In this document: piece after piece, positions 1 through 12,906 of the stretch
How positions within the stretch are numbered: the stretch's first letter is position 1
Layout of the letters: each line of letters opens with the position of its first letter
DNA from: Protea cynaroides
Lineage: Eukaryota > Streptophyta > Magnoliopsida > Proteales > Proteaceae
Reading direction: 5' to 3'
Length of the DNA stretch: 64,000 nucleotides
NCBI GenBank assembly: GCA_028583415.1
Contig: CM053266.1
Coordinates: 47,370,726-47,434,725, forward strand
Program-made: the position numbers and the translations under genes
The notes under the pieces: generated by a model
The model's database searches: none
What the model was told of the DNA's origin: nothing
What the model saw: the letters and a program-made list of their open reading frames with translations, nothing else

Positions 1-3000
1 CATGGCCTATACAAGGAGCTTGATTTTTCTACTAGAAATAACTATGCTGCACTTTGGAAGGTATCCAATTGTCTACCCCCCCCCCCCTTGAAAATTTCCT
101 TCCTTGCACAAACAATGTAACTTTTTACTTATTTTTATAATTTTTCTTTGGAAATTTGTTCCAGGCACTAGTATTTGCCGATGCTAATGCAATAAAGGAG
201 AATAGTGTGAAACTGGGTGCTGGAGAGGATCTGTATGTACTTTTTGCAGGGATTCTTACAATGAGACCGTGGAATAGGGTCATAGACCAAGCTGCTGATC
301 ATTTGGTTTTGCAAGAGAAAGATACTGACCGTGCAGAAATCCAGGTTGTTTAATGAAGTTGTTTGGCATTCTTAGGATGGTACTTTTTCTGGTTTTGGGA
401 GAAACACTGTTGCATGATGAGCTTAATCATTGCTTTTGTCCCATTCACTTCTTTTTTTGCATTATGCAATTCAGGTTCATGATTGTTGATCTTGTACTGC
501 CATTAAAGTCCTTATTCCTTCTAACAATTAGCCGTATGTTCTAATTTGGTTAATCGGGAATAGAGATGTCATCTTTCATCCTGACAATGGTCTTTCTTTG
601 GCAGATGTATGCATCTCAGTATTTCCCTCAGGTTTCAGAGCTTCTAAGGAGACTTCCCCGTGTGATTCTGTTAATGCTGAAGACCAATGACTGCTTAAGA
701 TCAGTTAACCATGCTCTGGTACTGACATTCTTCCTTTCCAGTGGATGCATTTTGATGAGCAACTTTCTTAATTAATATTGCTGTTTAGAATATTTTGATA
801 TGATATATAGAGGGAATGTAGTTGTTTTTAATGGATTGAATGTCAGTAGTTCTATTATGAGATCTGTAAATTCTCTGTACTGTTTATCTGGCAAATATTA
901 TTTGGTTGATTGTTTTCTGTGAGCAATATATCTAGACTGCTATTGCACTTTTCTAAACTGTTGTTTTTTTTACATTCTGAAATACTTAGTTTCTGACCAA
1001 TCTGAATTTTGACGGTTTCAACACCTCAACAAAATTATTTACAAGGTCAAATGAAGGGACTAATCACTTTTTTTTTTAACCCATCAAGTGAAATAAAATA
1101 ATAAAAAACAAATCATTAATACCATTTGTTGTTAGTCTAAAGCATAATTACTAAGTCTGCTCTGGTTTGGGTTTGGGATTGGGTTTGTAGTTTGAAAGTA
1201 GCAATCCTGTGATGAATCTTGATGGTTGGCTTCTGTAATGTTTTTTGGTATCCTAAGTTTTGGTAACATGCATAAAATGATCACATGTGATCAAGGAATC
1301 AAGTATCGTGTATCGGTACCGTATCGGTTAGCTGAAATTAAGAGACATATCGTATCGTACCGTGGATACGGTGGATACGCACGGATACGCATGGATACGG
1401 GGCAAGATACACACAAAAATGATTAAGGAACATACAAAACACAATTTTAAAGCATAAAAACACTATAATTAGCAATATTGAGAAAGAAAAGGTTTCTTGC
1501 ATCATGGATACACATAAACTCCTAACTGAATACCCTACGTATTGTAAAACAACAAAAAAATGTACAGAACCATGCCTTTTTATTAAAACCAGATTTCTAA
1601 TCCTATTGGAAACCATTTTCCTTAAGAAGGCAAATAAAACCAAAAGCTACCTCTTCAGTAAATACCCATCTCAGTGGAAACAAACACAAACATACCAAAC
1701 CCTTACCATTTTTTATAGTTTTCCCTACAACCGAGATTGGCATTAAGAAAAAAGTAAAGGAAAACAAAACCTAAAACTTAACAAAATAGTAGAGGAACAT
1801 TGAGATCAGAAGAAAAAAGAACACACATCATGGCATCGAAATCAAATTCATGGAGTCATGTACACCCCACATAGAATCGACAAACAACAAGGATGTAAGA
1901 AAAGGAAAGAAAAAAAAAAAAGAAGAAAAATATCTGAGCCTTAACTAGTACAGGACAATATATATCTTAGATCTGACAACAAATTTTCCCTTAACAATAA
2001 AAAATGTTGATTCATGAAAAAAAATAGGTTAGAGTCATGTACATATTATTGTTACTGCTACTGGAAAGACAAATCAGGACCAAAACAAGGAATCAATTAA
2101 TAGAAATTTTGAGAGAGAGAGAATAGTCAAATTTTACATGAAAAAAAAAATATTATCTGAATTATATTTCTATTTTTTTAATCAGAAAATAAAAAAAATA
2201 AAAAATAAACTTGAAAATTATAACTGAGAAGCAAAGATGGTAGATCAGTGGTCTACACATCTTATATAAATAGTAGAAGAGGAAATGATTAATTTTTGGA
2301 AAAAAAAAATTCAAAATTTCTTCTGTTCTTCCAAAATTCCTCAAATCAGTGTTTAAATCCATGCATGTAGCATGCATTCATCAAATAGGACCATAGTTCA
2401 TTGATTCATGAGAAGAAACAATACAAAAATCGATTTATTATGAAAAAAATTGAAGTTGAAATTCATACCTTTAGGGTTTTCCGCCCTTGGAGCTTGAAGA
2501 GATGATTTTAGGCTCTAATCTTCACAAAAACCCAGTTTGATGCTACCTTCCTAGTCATTTTAGGGTTAAGAATCAAAGCCCTAAGGTTTTTTGGAAAAAA
2601 AATCAAGTTGCAGAGGAGTATTGAAGCTTCAATGGCTATCGGCTTTTGAAAAAACACGAACATGGTCTGTTTTTGAGTAGTATCGATACTGCTCGACACT
2701 TAAAAGGCTGTATCGACTAGAACTGATACTGGTCGATACAGGTTGGTTTTTCTTCTTCTTTTTAAAAAAAAAAAATCAAAATTAAAGTGTATCGATGCGT
2801 ATCAAGCCGTATCGATGCGTATCGAGCCGTATCGAGCCGTATCGGTACGATACGCTGGATACTATACTTTTTTTAAAAATGAAGAGACGAATCGACTGGT
2901 ATCGTATCGACTAGTGTCGATACCGATACTTATCGGCCAATATGGTGCGTATCGTGTCGATACTTGATTCCTTGCATGTGATATTTCAAAGGAGAAAGGA

Positions 3001-4481
3001 TTAGCATGGTGTAAAAAATATAATGCAACACTTATGTGGTTTAGAAAATGCTTATTGTTGGGTATGAAGATGCAGTTGGGTGTTCAGAGGATTCCTAATT
3101 CTTAACAATCAAAAAAACTTTTGTTTTCTATTGGTATTTGATTTCTTTCCATCTCTTTAAGATAGTCAACAATTTCTTTATTTCTTGATTGATATTGATC
3201 TAATCATCAATGTAGCCTTCTTCTAGTGAATGAACTTAAAAGTGCTCCAAAATGATCAATTTGCAAATCATTCTATTAACGAATGAATTGTGTGATTATG
3301 TTTTGAGTATTAGTGATTATGTTTTGCATTTTTAGTAGAGGGTAGGAGGTGGGTCTCGGCGCAGCGGTAAGATTGCCCCATTATGACCTAATGGTCATGG
3401 GTTCGATTCTGGAAACTCTTCGCAAAGCAGGGCAATGCTGTGTTCATAAGCCCCTCCCCAGACCCCACAGTGGCGGGAGCCTCTCGTGCAATGGGTACGC
3501 CCATGTTCAGTATGCAATAGTGTGTTTATGTAAGAAGTCATTCATATCTTCAAATGTTAAAGAATATGAACCTGGTGATAGAGTTTATGATGGCCATGTA
3601 ATGATGCATTGAGCATAGAATGGCCCTAACCTTTGAGGATATTGTCTTCTTTCTATTTCTCATCACTTCAAGAATTGATTAAAATCAATGTTTTTTCAAA
3701 ACTATAGGCTACTACCCTCTGTATAAAAAATGGTGGGACATATACCAGGTGCACATTGATTTATGTAGCCTACAACTTTTTGGGTACCAACCAATTAGGT
3801 AGTCATCCCTGAAAAAATCATCAGTAACTATTTCATTATTTTTGGAAGATCAAAGGTTTCAGCATTGGCCTGAAAGTGCAAGTCAATAGATGGGATGGAG
3901 GAGATCATCTCATTATGGACATTGGACCTTAGAGACCTCATGAATGGTATCCCATCAGATAGTCACTAAGTCTGTTTTCTATGTGGTTTCGATTTTGGAA
4001 CAGTAGTTAATGTCTAAAAAATTGGATTTGAGCAAGTCCATTAATGGGATGGAAGGGATCATCTCATTATGTTGACATCGGACCTTTGAGACCTTCTAAG
4101 TGGGACCCCATCAAAATTATAGTCACTATGTCTGTTTTCTATGTGGTTCCTTTTTCAGAACAATACTTAACATCAATATGGATTTTGTGATCTTGGGTAA
4201 GATGTACCATTATTTTTTGCATTACCTGTGACAAGGGACATCTGGACCAAATTACCATCCTGACGAGGCTTATTTTACAGGTGCAGGGATCTTCTCTGGA
4301 GACGTTCTTTATCATTGGAAAAGTTTCATCGGAGGCAATCATTGAGATGAAGATGTCACAAAACAAGTCCTTCCTGTCAGCACTAAGCTTATGGGTGGAG
4401 GAGCTGTTGCTTGAAGCTCGACTCTTCACTATGCAGATGGCCATATGGATTCTCCGGCTCAGGAAAGCCTTGTCTGGATGA
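1..4481 (+). CDS. ABC1/ADCK atypical kinase, C-terminal part (last four exons; 5' end outside window)
   Basis: Exons 1-60, 165-344, 605-718 and 4281-4481 join in frame to give the last 184 residues, ending in TGA. All three introns are GT-AG and phase 0. The first exon starts HGLYKELDF; in ABC1 kinases the Asp just before HGLY binds the metal, so that residue should lie immediately left of the window. Further family-typical stretches are LYVLFAGILTMRPWN, SELLRRLPRVILLMLKTNDC and QGSSLETFFIIGKVSS. The protein most resembles Arabidopsis At2g40090 (ATH9 type) from memory. Known ABC1 proteins are atypical kinases of mitochondria or plastids linked to quinone or lipid metabolism; the substrate here is unknown. 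The C-terminus is helical and basic (WILRLRKALSG). The 3.56 kb last intron (719-4280) contains a hAT-like element and a SINE; the rest of it shows nothing recognisable. The N-terminal half, catalytic Lys and any targeting peptide are not in view. Confidence 0.93.
1292..2974. mobile_element. Non-autonomous hAT-like DNA transposon with GTATCG-rich ends
   Basis: A perfect 17 bp terminal inverted repeat (CAAGGAATCAAGTATCG at 1292-1308, its reverse complement at 2958-2974) is flanked on both sides by the 8 bp direct repeat CATGTGAT (1284-1291 and 2975-2982). An 8 bp target duplication with a short TIR fits the hAT superfamily. Inside each end are many copies of GTATCG/CGATAC in both orientations (about 1305-1410 and 2680-2960), like the clustered subterminal transposase sites of hAT elements. 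No transposase-like reading frame is present, so it would need an enzyme in trans. It lies within the last intron of the ABC1 kinase gene. The boundaries are direct observation; the superfamily is inference. Confidence 0.85.
3348..3501 (+). mobile_element. Au-like tRNA-derived SINE
   Basis: This stretch has a tRNA-like head with an A-box-like part (GCAGCGGTAAGATTG) and a B-box (GGTCATGGGTTCGATTC), then a body with CCCCTCCCCAGACCCCACAG and a tail ending GTGCAATGGGTACGCCC. This is the layout of the plant Au SINE family. It closely matches the better preserved copy at 23865. I could not find a clear target-site duplication. It lies in the last intron of the ABC1 kinase gene. Confidence 0.8.
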
Positions 4482-5800
4482 AACTCGGACAAGCCATCCT
4501 CTTCACATACCCAATTTTTTGCTGCTCGTCTCACACTTCATATTCTTTGGCTTTGCAGTTTGAGAATCTGCATCTGCATGCCAGTTTTGTGATCTAGGTT
4601 TGATGTATTGTTGCAATTCTTTCATATGTGATATTTTTGTATATTTTCCCTCCATCCCTGGTAACAAAGCCATGTCCAGTAGCAATAAGAAATTCATGTT
4701 ACTGACTGATAAGGAGCATGTCTACATGTAAAATCCAATTTGACGTGAACATAATAGAGAATGCTAGTTCAAATTATTTATAAAAAATTATAATATTCAT
4801 TGTCTTGACTCTTGACTCAAGTTTTCAGATATAATGATTGACCTTCCCTTAATATTTTGATTAGATGTCCAGGTCTCGGTTTGTTTTGCTGTAATATATT
4901 TTGTGCAAATGATATTTTACATGTTAAACATTTGTACTTTTCAATTCTTTTTTCATTTTATTTTTTTTATATTAAAACAAACTACAGAAAGTCCTATTTT
5001 ACATGAAAATTTTCTTTTTCTTCATTAATATGGAAACAAATTGATGCAGGCTAAAAGAAAAAAAAAAAAACAAAAAAAGATAGAAATGAAGAATATGAAA
5101 TTGCAAAATTAGGAACCAATTACATGAGAACAGGGGTCATAGAAGACCACTTAACCCAAGAGTAAGATAGTACCATTTAATTCAGTGTTTTTTTACGGAT
5201 TTACTTGACTCAAGTATAAAATTCATTCACCGTTAGAAGATTTTCCCTCATCAAGGGGGTTTCACATTGGTACATTCATAATTCTAAAAATACAAATCAT
5301 TCTATCTTTCTCATTTAAACCAAAATACAAATCATTCTATCTATTCATTTTGAAAGAATTCGTCTCTGAGTTTAAATCGATCAGCTTCAAAGCCGAATTA
5401 TGTTCTTAATTTATGTATACTAAAACCAAGTATTTTTTGAATAAGGAATAAATTATAGGATTATAAGGGTCATAGGAGACCATTTAACCACTTAACTCGA
5501 GATCTCTTGGGGGGCCATTTAACACGGATTATTGGGGACTCATTCAACTTTAAGTAGGAGACTCACTAAAGAAGCAGTGGATTTGGCATATTGATGCAGG
5601 ACTATCACTTAAAGCAGGGCAATTTTGGTATTTAAAACAGTAAAACTTATATCCAATTTCAGTCGTCAGATTCGAATCTATATTGTCTGTCGTAATTCCA
5701 AACAGACACTTGTAGCAGTGGAAATTTCAAGTGAGGGGAGGGGGGTGTCCGGAATTCGAAGCAAAGTAACGAGTAACGACCCTCTGCATTCAACCACATT
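4482..5800. other. 3' UTR of the ABC1 kinase and intergenic spacer
   Basis: This AT-rich stretch follows the ABC1 kinase stop codon. The first few hundred bases are probably its 3' UTR. The remainder up to the next promoter has short A and T runs. The phrase accatttaac..cttaac recurs near 5150 and 5480, suggesting old repeat fragments. I see no gene or RNA. Confidence 0.5.
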
Positions 5801-5807
5801 CCCACTG

Positions 5808-5817
5808 TTTTATATAA
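5808..5817 (+). promoter_or_regulatory. Candidate TATA box for the inositol 3-kinase gene
   Basis: TTTTATATAA lies about 490 bp before the ATG of the PfkB kinase gene and about 210 bp before a CT microsatellite typical of plant leaders. The transcription start would be expected near 5840-5850. There is no transcript evidence, so this is a plausible site only. Confidence 0.4.
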
Positions 5818-6018
5818 TTAAATTCTGATGCGGTGATACTAATTTCCTCTCTCGCAGCCCACTTCCTCATCTTCCTTCCTTCCTTTTCCTTGCAAGAAAA
5901 AGTTGAGAATTTTAGCTGAGTGGCCGAGCTTCCCTTCCTTTTGATCCTTTCATTTTCCCACCAAAGACGCGGAATCTCTGAAAGTTGAACTGTGGAACAC
6001 AGCTCACACCACCATACG

Positions 6019-6022
<4 letters not shown>

Positions 6023-6060
<38 letters not shown>
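6023..6060 (+). repeat. (TC)19 microsatellite in the likely 5' leader
   Basis: A pure TC dinucleotide run lies about 240 bp before the kinase start codon. CT repeats near transcription starts are common in plant genes. Its length is likely to vary among individuals. Confidence 0.95.
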
Positions 6061-6065
<5 letters not shown>

Positions 6066-6067
6066 CA

Positions 6068-6392
6068 ATGTAAAACAGAATCCTGGCGAGTCATTTTGTT
6101 GGCGCGCGTTACCTCCTTGTCTAACACAATCAGAAACTCAGAACACGCCTCCATCCTTGAGCATAATTTGGTCCGCAACACAGCCCCCCTCTTCTTTTTT
6201 CATGGTAAACCTGGGTTTTTGTGGGCACTAATGAAACCAGACGGAATCGACGAAGAACAGAAACAAACGTCAACCCCTGCTCAAGATCAAAGCAGCCACC
6301 ATGGTGAAACAAGTTCTAGAAGAATCAGAGACGGTGGTGGTTCGCCGAGGTTTGGTGGTGGGCAATTACTGCCACGACGTCCTGATCCGTGA
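6068..6392 (+). promoter_or_regulatory. Upstream ORFs in the inositol 3-kinase leader
   Basis: Three upstream ATGs lie between the CT repeat and the main start. ATGTAA at 6068-6073 is a minimal start-stop ORF. At 6202-6231 is a nine-codon ORF (MVNLGFCGH) whose TAA overlaps the next ATG as TAATG. That third ORF runs 6231-6392 (53 codons), out of frame with the main ORF and overlapping its first 92 bases. If the transcript starts near the proposed TATA box, these would reduce or regulate translation from 6301, which itself has a strong context (CCACCATGG). The ORFs are seen directly; their effect is inference. Confidence 0.5.
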
Positions 6393-9300
6393 CGACCGAG
6401 TTGTGGGCGAGAGCCTTGGCGGTGCTGCGTCCTTCGTTTCCAACGTTTTCGACAACCTCTCCATTCCCTGCCATTACGTCTCCAAGGTTGGCCCTGACTT
6501 TGCCTACTCAGTCTCCCACCATCCTATCTCGTGTCCTTCCTCCATGACCACTCTTTTCCATGCCTATTTCACCTCCGACCCAGATTCAATTGGGAACCAC
6601 GATCGTGTCCTCAAAAGGATTCATGCATGTGATCCGATTACCCCCTCAGACCTTCCCGAATCCCAATTTGATTTCGGTTTGGCCGTCGGTGTTGCAGGGG
6701 AGATCCTGCCTGAAACGCTTGAGCGCATGCTTGATATCTGTCGTGTTGTTTTTGTTGACATTCAAGCTTTAATTCGCGTCTTTGATCCTGTTGATGGAAC
6801 TGTCAAGCTTGTTGGCCTCAGAGAGACTGGCTTCTTTCATCTCCTACCTCGGATTGGGTTCCTTAAGGCTTCTGCTGAAGAAGCTCCTTTTGTGGATGTT
6901 GAACAGGCGCGGAAATCTTGCTGTGTTGTTGTTACTGACGGGAAGAATGGTTGTAGGATTTTCCGGGAAGACGGGGAAATGCAGATTCTGCCATTTCCGG
7001 CCGTTCAGGTTGATCCTACAGGTGCTGGTGATAGTCTCTTAGGGGGTTTTGTTGCAGGGCTTATCCGAGGTTTGGCTGTGTCAGATGCTGCTCTCTTGGG
7101 GAATTTCTTCGGTTCACTGACTGTTGCTCAGATTGGTGTTCCCAAATTTGACTCGAGGTTACTGCAGGTTTGTTCCTCTGTTTCTTTCTTCTCTCTATCT
7201 TGATATGTGATTTTTACTTCTCAAAATCTTATGCTGACTTTTTGTTTCTCTTAACGTATACTAAACTTGTCTTTGGATAAAAATTTGATACCTTGGAATA
7301 GATGACTTATGCTTCAACTTTGGAGCTTAGATGAATCAGAACCGTTGTCGTGGTTCAACATACAAAATGTTTCATGTCCCTTTCTAGAATCTGTTTGGTA
7401 TTTTTCTTATTCTTTAGACAATTAGAATATCAATATATGATTCCTGGAACTTCATCCAATTAAGATTCCAAAATATACGGTTCCATTTGAACTTGCATTT
7501 TAAAGAAGAGCATGATAGTAGTAAATTTAGCAAAACAAGTCTGTACTCGAGAACGGCCACATCAGGATATCATACAGCAACTGAAATCCTACCACCTGGA
7601 ATGCAGCTTCCTTCATTAGGGACCTTAGAATTAATTCTATGACATACAGCGATCTTAGAAGATCCTTCTTCCCAAAGTAGATTGCTAGTAAATTGTTATG
7701 GGATATTTTAAAAAGTAACCAATTAATACTATGACATACATCAGTCTTAGAAGACTCTTCTTCCCAAAGTAGATTGCTAGTAAATTGCTGTGGGAGATTT
7801 TGAAATGTAACCATTCATGCATGTAAATTATTTATTTTTTTAATAGATAAAATTTGTTTTGGGAAGAACAGTGGATGCTTGGGTGTAGAGTTGGAGAATG
7901 AGGAACATCTTTCTCTCTCCTAGAAACCTACATCAGAATATCAGATAGCCTTGTAGTTTGGCTCTATCTGCTCTTTGATATCGGGAATTTGGGCATGCCT
8001 TACATACTGACCAGGTAACACCCCCCCCCTTTTTTTTAGTGTAAAAAAGGTTTTCCTTGGGCCCCCCGTTTTTTTATGGCTAGAGATACCATAGGCTGAG
8101 TGTTTGGGCTGGTTAAACCGTCACAGTTATGCATATATGCATATGGTCACTGCTTATACCTATCCATCCTTAAAACAATAACCTGAGGTGATGATTTCAT
8201 GTGTAATGTAGGTATCGTTAATAAAAGAATTATTGTGGGTGGTAAATTATATTTCTATCATAAATATATTTCTATCATAAATAATACTAATGGGACCGTA
8301 TTCAGAGCTCCTGGTACATTAACAAACAGGAGGCATATCGTGCACTAGAATGTGAATATAAAATATCCAGATAAACACATAAATGCTTAATACCATATAC
8401 AATTCTTGCAGGCTGCCTTGGTGGCGATGGAAATTGTTGAATTGCTCTGTACTGTTAAAAGCAAATTTAAGCATGCATGTGTGTGTGCATTTTCATGCAC
8501 TGCTTAGAACAACTATTGAACGTTAACACCTTGACTAACCTGTTAGAAACTGTCTACATTAGGCTAAGGACAAACATCTTACAGTTGTATACATCTTCAA
8601 AGTAATTGCTATAATCTTTAATGGTCCAACCAGTTTTTGGTTTTTATGGAGGGAAAGATGTCTCGGGATTTCATAGGGGTTAGAAACTGAAGGCTGAACT
8701 ATGATCTTCTTTCTAGATGACAATGACCTTTTAGTGTCTGTTGAACATTTGAAAAGACGAAGATATATAGTCACGACATAGTGACAAACCTGACTACATG
8801 ATAGATACTAAGGGACCCATAGCATTACGTGATACATCCCAAACTACGTAGGTACATCTTTTCTCCTTATTTCTCTCTTTTTCTCTTCCCTTTGTGTCAC
8901 TTCTTTTATCCTCATCAGTTCTCTTCTTCTTTATTTCTTCTGTATTTCTTTTTCCTGTTTCTTCTCTCCCTTTCTATCTACCTCAGGCTACTGTTAGAAG
9001 AATAATCAGCAAGCTTTATTTTATATTAGGTCTGTTTCTCTCTATTTAGTCTCTATTTCTTCTTCTATATCATACACTGCTTCTTCCACTATTTCAACTA
9101 ATGCCAGCTTCTGTATTTCTCAGATATACATCAATTCTGGGCCTCTTCTGCAGCTGTTAAATCCCTACATATCTTAACTGATAATTGGGGAGATCTGGCT
9201 GCATCAAAGGAAAGTAGAAAGAGAGGACAATAACACTTACCAGACAAAGCCAAGTAAGAGAAAACCAGAAACGTATCCAAAAAAAAAAAAAAGAAAAAAA

Positions 9301-12300
9301 AAAAAGAAGACCAGATAACTGATTGAAATAATAATAGAGATTATAGCAACAACAGCAGCTTATTAGATCAGATTAATGGCAGAAACGCCTCCGCTAACAT
9401 GTCTTTAAAGAAAAGATATAACAATAACCAGTACCAACTCCAATTTCCCCTTTCTTTTTATTTCTAGTTTACCTCAAGACAGGAAAGGGAATAAATAAGG
9501 AATTAATCTCCCACCAACCTAAGGTCCTTAACTTGGGAAACTCAACTAGACCAAATTTGGAAACTAAATATTCTGTCCTATTTATCATATCTTCCTACTT
9601 CTAAAGGAAAGGCAACAATTTCATTCCCCTGCCAATTAGAAACTTCTCATTTTTTCCCTCCTTTTCCGAATAGAGGCCCATGGGTCTTATGTGGAGGAAT
9701 TTGTGGGTGCCTCCTCTCCTTAGTAGCTGGCCTAATGGGTACTTGGACCTCCATGACAGTCCCTTCCTCACTAGCATCTTCCTTTAACCTACCCCTCAAA
9801 GTAAAACTATTGTTTCTCAGCCTTTTAAGAAATGTTCAAATCAAAATTTATGATCCTTCTGCTATCTGTACCCTGTTCATATTATAGCTGCAACCTACTT
9901 GAATCATTTCCAATTTGCGTAGTGTTAGTCTCTTCAGAAAATTAATTTGCTTAGCTTTCTAGAATGCTGAAAATAAAACATTCAAGCACTGTGACTGGCT
10001 TGTACCGCATGGTTGGTGTGCATTTTGCAATTGATTTTTCTCCAAGTGTGCTCAAAGGTATCTTCTCGGCAGAGTTGTGAACTTGTGATAATGAGGGTAC
10101 TACCCAAACCTGGAGAATCCATTTGGAGATTAGCTCAACAGGACCATAGAACAGGGGAACAAAGCAGAAAATTGAGTGAAAATACAGGTATCGCATGGTG
10201 AAGATTTTCTTAGAAATCTGACCTGTGAACTTGAATAAAATAGATAGAAAGATAAAAGGGATAATTGAATAGGAATCTACATGCAGTGGTTCTGGAATCC
10301 ACCACAAACCCGTGAGAGAATCTACTATTCCACTAAGGAATCTACCTTGGTCTTTATTTGGAATCCATCAAACAAACCACTAAATCCACAGCACAACTAC
10401 TGATCCACTGAGCCAAATCAGAGAAACTGACCTAAACACTAAACAACCGATAAAGAAAATATATCCAACTCAGATTGGGATAAAATATTCTTAATCAAAG
10501 ATAAGATTTACAATAAAAAAGAAAGAAAATAACTTCTAGAATACCCACCACTTAACTAACTAATAAATACTGTATTCCTACCTCCTCCCCATGTATTAGG
10601 CCCCATCAAAGTGGCCTATTACAATGAAACCCCTTGGCCAAAGGCCCAACACATATGTAACCCAACAAGGCTTATTTCCACTAAATTAAGTTCTTTTCTT
10701 TTTTCCTGATTTATTGGCATCATGTGATCATAACATTTTCCTTCTTAGGGTCAACTATACAGGAACTTGCAAAAACCAGACAACAAAATGTAAGGGCTGG
10801 ATTCTGATATTAGTTAGCTGAACTCTGACATTGTTTTTGTAATTGATTCCCACTGAAAAGGAATCCTTAATTTGGTTGGAGCCAACATGGGGACATAAGG
10901 TCCTTATGAAATGTGAGTATATGGTCATGATAGGTTTCTGCTGGCCTTTTAGTCTTCGGCCTTGACCTAAGAGACCATGAAAGTAAGACGATGCAAGCCA
11001 ACCTAGGCTTCTCAATATAATGGATCAGGAGAGTGAATTACACAAGGTCAAACACAAACACAAGATGTGCAAAAATTTTAGTTTTGTGTGACGTTAGAAA
11101 AATGAGTATATCTTTCTCATTATAGGTCGGAATGACCTGATTCCAAAACCTACTGAACAAGGACTCACAAATCTACAATTTTAATGGTAAATGTTTTCTT
11201 AGAAAAATAATGTAAGGTACTCGAAATATCTGATGGAGCTAATGCATGAACAAGAACATAATTCTAAAAATAAAATAAAATGGATGGAGATAGATATGAG
11301 TTGAAACTCAACTCTTTTAGGATGTATCTCCAGCTCCAATGAATTTACAACTCTTTTAGGATGCAAGTAGGGATAGAAAAGCTCCAATACTTTAAGATTA
11401 AAGTGAAACTCTTCTAGGTTTTAAGGTTCAAAGGAGAAGACATGCTTCAATCCAATTTTTCATTCAAAAACTAGTTACTTATTACCTGAGAATTAGCCTC
11501 TATTTATAGGCCTTACAAACCCTTGAATCTCTAAAATTGCACATAGAAAAAATAAAAGAAAAACATAAATGGTTTAATAATTCTAATACATAGAAACTTG
11601 TCCCAAGGTATTAATACTTGTTCCTAGACATAGAAACTTGTTTCAAGGAGAAGAGTTTAGAAAAATTCTCTTAGTCAATCCATATGAAGAGTCACACTGA
11701 TGGAGAAGGTATAAAGAAGCTTTAAAAAGAGTATCTACATCATCATCCACCAAAGTACATGAAAAGACCGTTCTGCACATGCTTAGTAAAAAGGTCATAA
11801 CTCTCTCCAAACAGCTCGGATTGATCTCATGTCTAAGCCATATGAAAGTAGACTCATAAGGCTAAAACTTTCATGTTTAAGTATTTTTAAATTCGAAATG
11901 GAGATATTCCAAAAATACCTTTGAAATCAGTACATGTGCTGAAAGTGAGTTTTCACAGCATGGACCATAAGGGCTGGTCCGGACTTGGTTGTGCCGGTTC
12001 CAAATATGGGTTGTGGTGCTTGTGGACCATGAGTAGAGCTTAGGTTTTGCCTTGGGCCATGGACTGAATATGGGCTGACTTTATAAGAGCATAAGGTTGG
12101 TCCATTTGAATAAAGAGTTAGTCGGGGTCGGCCACATGGTTGTGGGCGTGGCCTGCATCATAAGACCACAAGATATTGTCTGTCTAGAAACCTAATGAGG
12201 GTGTTTGCTTTGAGGAACATCTTATCCTGGAAAAGGAAAACAACACAAATGTTTATTTCTGAAACATAACCTACAAAAATTGCACTTCTAGGAGGTATTG

Positions 12301-12866
12301 TAAGTTTTCCTCTTCCTGAATATGAAATATTGTCACCCAAGAGTGGCTCCATCTCATGAAATTTTGGGAACAGTGTGGGGATTGCTTCCTTGTAAGTTTT
12401 GGAAATAGAAGTCTGGGCTTAGTAAATTCGTCATTTATAAGTAGTTAACCTGTCATCGGCTACTTGGCATCCTAGTCTGCTGATTCCATTGGGAAGAAAT
12501 CTGACTTTAAGAGCTTCTTTTTTTCCTGCTTCTTTGTGGTGATTTGATATGTTATGTTGTAAGCATTTCTGGTTTCCTATATGTGTGCCTAGAATCGAAT
12601 TCACAGATCATTAGACCTTGTAAACAGAATGTTGACTGTGTGAAGATGAACAGTCTGGTTCTAGATCAAACCTTTTCTAGTTGAAAACTGTAAACTGATA
12701 AATGGAGTGTCCATTCCTAATTATTTGTGCCATTCAAATTGCCGGAATTGGTGGTTATATCATTGGCCTGATCCATTACACTGAAATATATTTCAAATAC
12801 TGCAAAATTTTAGCAATGAGTCAAGTGTGTTATTGTATTAGTTATAAACTGAGTCGCCCCCCAAAC

Positions 12867-12906
<40 letters not shown>

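Noticed and set aside
3385..3415. tRNA-like GGGTTCGATTC motif
   Set aside because: It is the B-box of a SINE, not a tRNA gene; no acceptor stem or cloverleaf follows. The same holds at 23910-23925.
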